From Anaerolineae bacterium (GTDB lineage: Bacteria > Chloroflexota > Anaerolineae > Aggregatilineales > Phototrophicaceae): a stretch of DNA of 33,988 nucleotides. Location of the stretch: positions 1 to 33,988 of the forward strand of contig JAUZRW010000123.1 in NCBI GenBank assembly GCA_030950085.1. The letters run 5' to 3'. The translations under genes were made by a program, and so were the position numbers. Under the pieces are notes generated by a model. It was given only the letters and a program-made list of their open reading frames with translations, made no database searches and was not told the origin of the DNA. Positions 1 through 9,700 of the stretch are shown in pieces (position 1 is the stretch's first letter; the number at the start of each line of letters is the position of its first letter).

Positions 1-260
1 TGAGGTGTGTCACCATTGTTGGAGGTAACGTCCCTTGAATCTAGCATATTGGATGTTTTGACTGTCGTATCAACCTGAGTTGATGATTTAACTAATGAAG
101 ATTTGACTAATTTTAGCGCCACATAGTCATCTTCTAGACGATCATAGGCGACATAGACATCGCCCATGCCCCCACCACCTAGACGATTGAGGATTATGTA
201 TCGATAATCTACTACTGTACCCGCAGAGACTAGATTGCCATCAAGATTCGAATCAGTCAT
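1..260 (-). CDS. Ser/Thr protein kinase, N-terminal fragment (runs off window)
   Basis: This is the N-terminal 86 residues of a bacterial eukaryotic-like (PknB-type) Ser/Thr kinase, cut by the window edge. The minus strand from the ATG at 260 reads a short leader and then the kinase ATP-binding region. The glycine-rich loop is LGGGGMGDV (residues 28-36), followed by VALK with the likely ATP-binding lysine at K50. The upstream AAAGG on the minus strand is a reasonable ribosome-binding site. The catalytic loop, any membrane segment and any sensor domain lie outside the window. After K50 the sequence becomes Ser/Thr/Asp-rich, where a helix C would be expected, so the N-lobe may carry an insertion or be poorly conserved. 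The gene is divergent from the giant surface protein; the two may share a control region, but nothing shows a functional link. Confidence 0.8.
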   Translation of the reverse strand, partial: MTDSNLDGNLVSAGTVVDYRYIILNRLGGGGMGDVYVAYDRLEDDYVALKLVKSSLVKSSTQVDTTVKTSNMLDSRDVTSNNGDTP

Positions 261-730
261 GGACACACCTTTCTTGTTTGGGATGTAGCGAATAAGATAA
301 TGCGGTTATTTGCATGTCTAAAGATTTATGGCTATATTTTGAGGAACGAGACACTAGAGATGTTTGCATTTCCGCTTGTATCATCACAACGTTTGCATTA
401 ATTATGAATTGATGCTTACTATAGAACAGTTTGTAGCACACGACTTATGACCCCATATCCCCAAATGTATGAATGATAATTACTAAAGCGTTAACCCTAT
501 ACAAAATCATTACAACACATTAATGAAATATTATCGGACTATAACCTTGTTTTATATTATACTCTTTATACGAGATTATGTAAAATTATATAATTTTCGT
601 GAAGTTTATCTTTACAATTGGATAAATCCAACCTGATTCTAACTTAGATTCGTACTGAATGGCATCATATGTTAATCTATCGTCATAAAGGGGAATCGTT
701 GGATAACATTCAGTGGGGTAGAAAAATCCG
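261..730. other. AT-rich divergent intergenic region
   Basis: These 470 bases separate the kinase and the giant surface-protein gene and contain no convincing gene. Short ORFs here have no recognisable content. The likely elements are the two divergent promoters. A perfect TATAAT at 589-594 on the plus strand could be the -10 of the giant gene, leaving a leader of about 130 nt, but no good -35 sits 16-18 bases upstream. Runs such as 551-595 are strongly AT-rich. No convincing long palindrome or direct repeat was seen. Confidence 0.5.
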
Positions 731-3700
731 ATGAAACACACGCGATTAATTGGCATCAGTGCAACTACGTTGCTCATCTTTGTATGGGGTGTAGCATTTT
801 TACTATTAGGATTGCGTGCCAACCCACCCACTATTGAAGTACCCACTCTTGCCAGTCTGTCACAGTTAGATGAGAATCAGCAAATTATTGCTGCAACTGC
901 TCCACCCGTGTTGGACTTCGCAGATGAGTCTACTAATGTACAGCAAGTGGATATAGACAATCAATCTCCCCCACAGAATGATATCATTAAAAATCATACA
1001 TCTTCAGTAAGTGAAGCAACAGCGAATGAAACAACTATATCAATAGATACACAAAATATCCCTCTTATTGACTTGCCAGACCAAGAAGTGCCAAATACTG
1101 TTGTTATCCAGTTTGAAATCGGGACAGATAACGCAACTCTTGTTGACTATGCGGCAACTTTCGGCGGAACTGTCGAGTCCGTCTTGCGGGCAGTCAATAC
1201 GGCAGTCATTTCACTGCCTCCAACAGTTACTTCTGTCCCACCAGCACCCTTCATTGAAGAAGAAACAGAACCTGATTATTATATCATGGCACTCGAAGTC
1301 CCCAATGACCCAGATTATCCCACACAATGGAATCTTGAAGCCGTTAATGCCCATTTTGGCTGGCATTTGCTACCTGCCGATGCCAGCGTGACCGTTGCGG
1401 TCATTGACAGTGGTGTATGCTTTGAAAATATAGAATTACAAGGACGTTTGTTAAACAACGGTTGGGACTTTGTAGACAATGACGCAGACCCCACAGATGA
1501 ATACGGACATGGTTGTGGGGTGGCAGGTGTTTTAGCTGCCAATATGAATAATGCAATCGGTATCGCCGGAGTCGCACCGCATGTTGATGTGATGCCGCTA
1601 CGTGTATTAGACGCGAGTGGTATCGGCACGTACTCGCGAGTGGCAAAAGCCCTTATCTATGCGGTTGATAATGGCACACAAATAATAAACTTAAGCCTTG
1701 GTGGTACTAGCCAATCGACATTATTAGCGAATGCCATTGCCTATGCCGATGAACGTGGGGTTGTCGTCATTGCGGCTGCCGGAAACAGTGGCTCAACGCA
1801 ACCTGTTTACCCAGCAGCAATTGAATCTGTGATTGCTGTTGGATCAGTTGATGCAGATTTAGGTCGCAGCAGCTTTAGCAATTATGGCACATGGGTTGAC
1901 CTGTATGCGCCGGGACGTAGTATCCGAACCATCGGTCTAAATGGGTTAACAAACATGAGTGGTACCTCACTTGCTGCACCTCATGTGGCTGGCATAGCGG
2001 CTATTGAAATGGCGCTGGGACGTTCACTCGTAGTGGCTGGCGGTATAGCTGCTGTTCAAGATGGAAGTAATTCTACCCCCGTTGGTGGAGACGATGAACC
2101 TGTCGCGTGCGACAATTCCTTAATTCCGGATTTGTTGGCGGAGCTAGATGTTCTCGTTACCCAATATCTGACTAACCCTTCATCTGTATCCGAGACGGAG
2201 CTAGATGCCGCACGACAAGCATACCGCGATGCCGCAGTACCCTGTTATACCACAGCTTATGGGGCAACATTGCAATTTGACGGTGGTGGTCAGATTCCAT
2301 CTTATAGCGAACCAACCGCGCAATATCGCCTATTCGGTACTAAATGGGGTGAAGACTCGCCATTCGAGCCTGACAACCCTCCTGCATCATCGGGCGGTGT
2401 CGTCACATACAGCTTTATGCCGGGTAATGTTACAGTGATTGAAGGTGAGCCAGTCAATGGGGTACTCACGACTTCGTGGAGTGAAATCGAAGTCCAGAAT
2501 AACACTTGTAACCTCATCCAGTATGCCCGTGATGTCTTCACAGAATGGGGTGCCGAGGCAAATATTACATTTGTGTATCAAGAGACTGATTCAGGTGACC
2601 CTTTCAATTCTGATGCAGGGAATTTTGGTCATATTCGCATCGGTTTTATTCCCATTGATGGTTTCAAAAATGAACTAGGTCATGCTTATTTTCCGGGACC
2701 CGACCCTATGGAACTGGATTCAACGGGTGTTGGCGATATTCTTCTGGATACCAATGAACTGTGGGGGTGCGAAACCCTGACTGTAATGGAAGATACCGAC
2801 GGCGACGGCTTGCCCGATACCGAAGTCGTATCACAATTAGACTTCGGTGTGGTATTGCGGCATGAAGTTGGTCATGCGATAGGTTTATCACATCAAGGCG
2901 ATGCCACCTTAGCTGTGATGAATGCAGACTATAATGGCACAGTCGAGGTGCTACAAACTGACGATGTGACAGGTTTGCAGGCGATTTATGGTAATGCAAG
3001 TCTTGGAGCGATTCCGTTGCTTCCTCCGACAACCATCACCAGTAATCAGGTGACGCTTGAATGGATAGAGGATACGGCGGATTTTTATCAAATTCAAATT
3101 ACAACAGCCAGCGACCCGACTTTTGCAACACCTTTTTTAGATCATGAACAGACAGACACTATATACGAAACAGGGGTATTATCCGTCGGTAATTATTTAT
3201 GGCGTGTGCGTGGTTATATCGTGGGTTCAGGTTGGGGGCAGTGGAGTGGTGAAACCAATGCACTCTTTATGATAGATACGGGTATTCCAACACTCATTAG
3301 ACCCTTGAATGGGATTGCTCTACGTACTGGTAACGTTGAATTTCGTTGGGGAGAAGTTGCAGGAGTTACCACATTTGAGTTAGAGATTGCAGATTCAAGC
3401 AATTTTGCGGCTTCGGTTCTGCAAACACTGCTTGTCAGCAACGACACAAATGGGAACATAATTATCCACCAACTATCAGGTTCAGAACTATTAGAAGATG
3501 GTAGCTATTTCTGGCGTGTGCGTGCCTCACAGCCGAGTGTTGGTGAATGGAGTAGAGTCTGGCAATTCCGAGTTGATTCAGCTGTGCCTACCCCATTATT
3601 CCCACCATCAGATGAATGTCAGCCGCTACCTAGTAACGCTGATGTTGCGTGGTGTACGACAAATTCTTTGACGATGGAATGGACACCTGTGGACGGGGCG

Positions 3701-6700
3701 GTTGAATACGAAGTCATCTTCGATACCGCAGCCAATTTCGTTGGTGTATTGTTTATGGATACACAGTTCCTTCAAAACCTCTTCATGGACACTTTGTTTA
3801 TGGATACTCTCTTCATGGACACTTTGTTTATGGATACCCTCTCCATGGACACTTTGTTTATGGATACTCTCTTCATGGACACCTTGTTTATGGATACTCT
3901 CTTCATGGACACTTTGTTTATGGATACTCTCTTCATGGACACCTTGTTTATGGACACCTTGTTTATGGACACCTTGTTTATGGACACCTTGTTTATGGAT
4001 ACCCTCTTCATGGACACTTTGTTTATGGATACCCTCTTCATGGACACTATTCAGGATAATAACGTTGCAGTACCCAATTTCACCGATGGTTACCACTATT
4101 GGCGAGTACGAGCAGTGCGCGAGGATGGAACATTCAGCCCATGGAGTGAGGCGAATGTCTTTATTGTCGATACAGATCGCAACGATATTGTCATCAGCGA
4201 AATTTATCTCGGCAATAGTAGTACGCTGGAATCAGCTTGGTTCGAAATAACCAATGCCAGTCCCCGTGAAATAGGAACAGCTACTGACCTCACCGATTGG
4301 TTGTTGATTGCCTACAATCCAGATGGCACTGAAATGCTACGGTATACCTTCGACCCATTGCAAGACTCGCAACTGACACCGGATTTGCTAACATTTGAGC
4401 CGGGCGAGTATCTTGTACTGATGGGAGATGATTATCCGGGTATAGCATCTGCCCTTCCCAATACGATTTACCTTGGTGCTGATACCCTTAATTGGTCATT
4501 AAATAGCGTGACGGGTCTCAGCCTGTCCGATGCAGATGGCACAACTGAATCTTTCAGCTTAAATCCCAATGAGCAATTTGTCTCGGTCACTACAGACACC
4601 CTATCGAGTTACAATATAAATACCATTAGCCAATCGCCAGAAGATGAATGGACGTATCCTAGCAATGAAGATTCATCGGCTTCAAGCGATATCATATTCA
4701 ATGATACGTCTAACTCACGAGATAGCACGGCAAGCGCATCTATTATCATCCAGCCTAGTAACTCATCAGGCAACAGTATTGGTACAAGAACGGATACCGA
4801 ATTTGTTGATTCAATACCTGAAACAGATGCGGCTAGTGAGACCATCACAGCACTGACCACGGTATCATCATTTGCTGTTCAGGCTGGACCTAATTACACT
4901 GTCAACACAACTGATATGACCGACGATGGGGTTTGTGATGATGTCCACTGTTCGTTGATTGAAGCTATTAACGCGGCAAATGCAGATGGTGTCGATAGCA
5001 CGATTGATTTGCAGGCATCTGCAACCTATACATTGACGGCAATTCACAACATTCTAAATGGTGAAAATGGTCTACCGTCTATCACAAGTACAGTCATAGT
5101 TAATGGCAATAATGCGCTTATCACTCGTGACGCTGGTTCACCCGATTTTCGTATTCTTCATGTCGATAGTGGTGGGAATTTGACTATCGACGCAGTGACA
5201 TTAACTAACGGTCTCGCCGCTGATTCACTATTTGGTGGTGGCGCGATTCTTAACAATAATATTTTGACTGTTCAAAATAGTACACTGAACGGCAATACGT
5301 CGGATACTTACGGTGGCGCAATCTATAGCGACGATGCTTCTACACTGATAATCGAGAATACGACCTTCGATACGAACACCGCAACCAATAACGCGGGTGG
5401 CGCTATTTATCTCTCTGAGGGCTTTGCTACCGTTACTAGCAGCACATTCACCAATAACACGACGGCAACGGGTGGTGGTGCGATTGACAATGATAATGGC
5501 AGTACACTCATCGTGACTGACAGCACTTTCACAGGTAATCAAGCGAACGGATTGTTTACCGGCGGCGCAATTGCATCAAATGGAACACTCACGATTGCCA
5601 GCAGTACCTTCGATACCAACACAGGTGCGATTGGTGGCGCAATCTATAGCTTCCTCACTGGTGGCACAATTCACAACACTACCTTCAACAATAATTCAAG
5701 TAATTTGGGCGGCGCGATATTCATACAAGATAATAGCGCATCGCTGGATATCACCCATAGCACATTTGTAGCAAATACTGCTGACACTGGTGGCACGATT
5801 TATGCCCTCTCTAATGCCAATGTACAAGTCAAGAATAGTATATTAGCACAATCAATCGGCGCTTGTTTCAGCGATGGCACGGGTACTTTTGTCGGACTTG
5901 GTGTGAACTACGAAGATACAGATACCTCGTGTGATACTGTTGCCGGAAACTTTACACTTGTTTCTGATGTCGATTTGGCACTGGGGGCATTGACTAACAA
6001 TGGCGGTATCACACAGACTTTTGCGCTCGAATCCGGCAGCTTTGCTATAGATGTAGCAACCGACTGCACACTGATTGATGGCATTACCTCCGTAACAGAA
6101 GACCAGCGTGGCATACCACGTCCGATGGGTGTTGCCTGTGAAAGTGGTGCATTTGAAGTCAGTACAGCCCCTGTCGCAATTGATGATTCTGCAATCACTA
6201 GCGCCAACACCTCAGTAACAATTCCAGTAACTCAGAATGACTCTGACCCTAATAATGACCCTATCACTGTCGTGAACGCCGATACTCCAAGCAATGGCAG
6301 CATCCAAATTAACATTGATATACCCGGCACGATTCCAGTACCCTGTAATTTAGATGGTGTACGAGACCCATTATCCGATACGTCGAGTTCTACCGATACA
6401 ATTACAAACTTGGTCGATTGCGATAATTGGGTTTCCGTCGCAACTATCGGTTTGAACGTCGAAGGCATTTTTACAACAACTGGGAATTTAGTGCCGTGGA
6501 TTCTGGTCTTTACGGCTGACGAACCTAATCCTAAATATTATCCTCAAGGGCTAGTAGATGGCAATTGTGATGCCTTGCCAACAACTTGGGACGGTAACAC
6601 ATTCTCTGTGAATACAATTCTAGGAAATCGTGTGGGACTTGTAGAAGAGTTTCACATTGTCCTTGTTGCGGTTGAAGCAGGCGGTCTTGCCGATACAACG

Positions 6701-9700
6701 TTCAGCGATTGGTTGAGCCAAGGATGCCAACTATCCCGAATTAAAGCCTCCAACCCTTACCCAGGTTTCTTAACGGCAGAAGAAACTCGGCTACCGGGCG
6801 AGGTAGATAATGCAGTCATGCCCTCCGGTGTTATGGAACAAGACTCGAAGCGCGTTCGCACAACAGACCATAATACGATTACCTATACACCTACCACCAA
6901 TTATCAAGGTATTGATACCTTTAATTATACAATCAGCGATGGAGAGCGCAGCGCCTCGGCACAAGTCACCGTGACCATTGACGACGGTGTTGTAGAATGT
7001 GATGCTTTCAGCTTGATTAGGACGCTTGAGGCAGTGAATGAGGACCCAGATATTGATACTGTCGTATTGAGTCCAGATTGTAATTACAATTTGACTGCTG
7101 TCCACAATACCACGAATGGCAATAACGGACTGCCATCTATCACAACACCAGTAATCATTAATGGCAACGGCGCGACAATTCGACGCGATGCGGCTGCACC
7201 AGATTTCCGCATATTCCATATAGCATCCACTGGCGATTTGACACTGAATAATGTGACGATTAGTGGTGGCTCAGTTGTAGCAACTCTTGGAGAAGGCGGC
7301 GGTGGTGCAGTCCTTAATCTCGGCATACTACAAATCACCAATGTCACCTTACGAGATAATCAGGCAAGTGTAGGTGGTGCGATTCGTAATGGTTTGACTA
7401 ATAACAGTGGGTCAGTCACGATTAATGCCAGCGTGCTAGAGAACAATACTGCCGCACAAAATGGCGGGGCGCTTGCTTCCTTTGGCGGAACAGTAAATAT
7501 CTCCGAAACAACTATTGCACAAAATAGCGCGAGTAACAGTGGTGGCGGCTACTACGCTGTCGCAACGGGTGGCGAAATCACACGCAGCACATTCTCGTCT
7601 AATACAGCGAACAGTGGCGCAGGTATCTACACGGCTAATCCGAATGCTCTCTTCCTGGAAAACAGCACACTTTCCACCAATAACGGAAGCGGCTTCTACA
7701 TCGCAGACGGTGGCAGCGCGAATCTCGTTCATGTGACCATCGCCAATAACACCCTTGGTTTTGATGGTAGCGGTGGTTCTGTTAGCTTGGCGAATTCACT
7801 GCTAATTGACAATAGCGCGGACTGTGGAACATCAATTACACCACTTACGCTTGTTAGCTTCACAGCCGTTAGCAGCCTTGCAACTCAGAATGAATGTGCG
7901 ACTTATGGCTTTACTGTTGTCATTCCTGAGTTGATTGAAATTCAGCCTTTGATACTCAGTGCTGGCTTGACGGCAACACATGGTTTGCCAGACCAACTCC
8001 GTATCAATCCTGATTTATCGAGTGCGGCAATTGACGCTGGAGATGCTACATTCTGTACACTCACTGATCAACGGGGTATTGAGCGCCTCGCTAATGCCTG
8101 TGATGTTGGTGCTTATGAACGTGTCGAATTCGCCCTACCAGAAATTGGTACAAGTGGTGGCGGTTTGGCACTTGTCCGCCCCGATGACGCTTCAGCAGAC
8201 TTTGTACGTTTTGGCAATGTCACATTCTCTGACCCGAATGGTGGCGATTTCACGAGTGGCACAGTGTCATTACCATTAGACAATGGTCGAAGCATCGGGC
8301 GTGACCCTATCAATGGCGATGCCGATAGTCGCCTCGACTGGTTAACACAATCTCTGACACTAGGGGGGCAAAATGTGGTCAAACTGGTCGTGAACGAAAT
8401 TTTCACTGGTTCAGTCGATGCCATTGAGATTTATAACCCGTCTATCCATTTCGTGGATGCCAGTGGTTGGGAAGTTGTCATTTATGATGCAGGCGGTAAC
8501 TTAGTATTAACCCACACATTTAGTGATAACTATCTAATATTGCCGTCAACTTTTGTGGTTCTCTACGAAGGCGATCTACCAGTAGGGACAACACCTGCTG
8601 CAAACGAAATTTATCTGGGACAAGACATCCCATGGCCAACCAGTGGCGCACAGGGCGCGGTGGAAATTACCAATGGTGTTAGCGGAGTCGATTTCATGCG
8701 CTTTGGCGATAATGCCGATAGCACTGGTGACATCACTACTTTCGCACTACAAGATGTGCAACCGACTCGCGGTTCGGAATGGCTACAACCCAGTCCACTT
8801 TCACCCCTACCCAATCAGTCGCTTGGACGCGATGACCGTAGCACGGATACAGACAGAGGGCGCGATTGGATTCCGCAAATCTCAACATTGGGTAGGCGCA
8901 ATGCAGCCGAAGCGATAACCATCAATGATGAGTGGATGAATGCGATTGTGATACCGTTTGTCCCATTCCGCGACTCACGCTCCATCCAAACTGCTGCCGT
9001 CTCTGATGATGAGCCATTGTTGCCTCCAGAATGTGGTGTGGATATTACGCATACCGTTTGGTATAGCTATACACCACAAGATACAGGTAACACGACCTTC
9101 CAGACCGATGGGTCAAACTTCAATACCATCCTCACAGTTTGGGAACGAATCGGTAGTAGTTTCACCCTTGTCGCTTGTGACAATGATAGTGGTGAGGGCA
9201 GTCGGTCACGCCTGACGGTTCAAACACAAAGCAATCGCACCTATTACATCATGATTGGCAGTACCTTAGGTACAACAGGTCGATTGGTCTTTTCGGTACA
9301 ACCACCCGAAAATGATGATTTCGATAACGCCATTGATATTGCAACGCTACCCTTCTCTGACTCACAAATAACAATAGCCGCTAGTTCTGCTGCCGATGAC
9401 CCACTACCTGAATGTGGTATTTTGACCGGGCGTTCAGTCTGGTACTCTTACACAGCACAGACAAGTAATCGTTTGCATCTGTTTACACTAGATTCAAATT
9501 ACGATACGGTTATTGCAGTCTATACGAAGGATAGAGGCAATCTTCTACCCGTAGCATGTTCTAATAATTCAACAATTGACAGTACTAGCGACCTTGTATT
9601 CGAGCCAATGATTGGTGAGACATATACAGTCATGGTAGCTGGTAACGCTAAGAGTGGGGGCAACCTCATCCTGCAAGCGGAGCTTATTATTCCGCCGCCC

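Noticed and set aside
3782-4051. CRISPR array
   Set aside because: Units are contiguous 15-mers without spacers and lie in frame inside a coding region.
3782-4051. Pentapeptide-repeat (quinolone-resistance type) domain
   Set aside because: The FMDTL pattern does not fit the A-(D/N)-L-x-x consensus at any offset.
3626-4250. Long ORFs in other frames and on the minus strand across the FMDTL array (repeats of SINKVSMKRV and TLCLWI type)
   Set aside because: A 15-bp repeat without stops is open in every frame; these are shadows of the array inside the giant gene.
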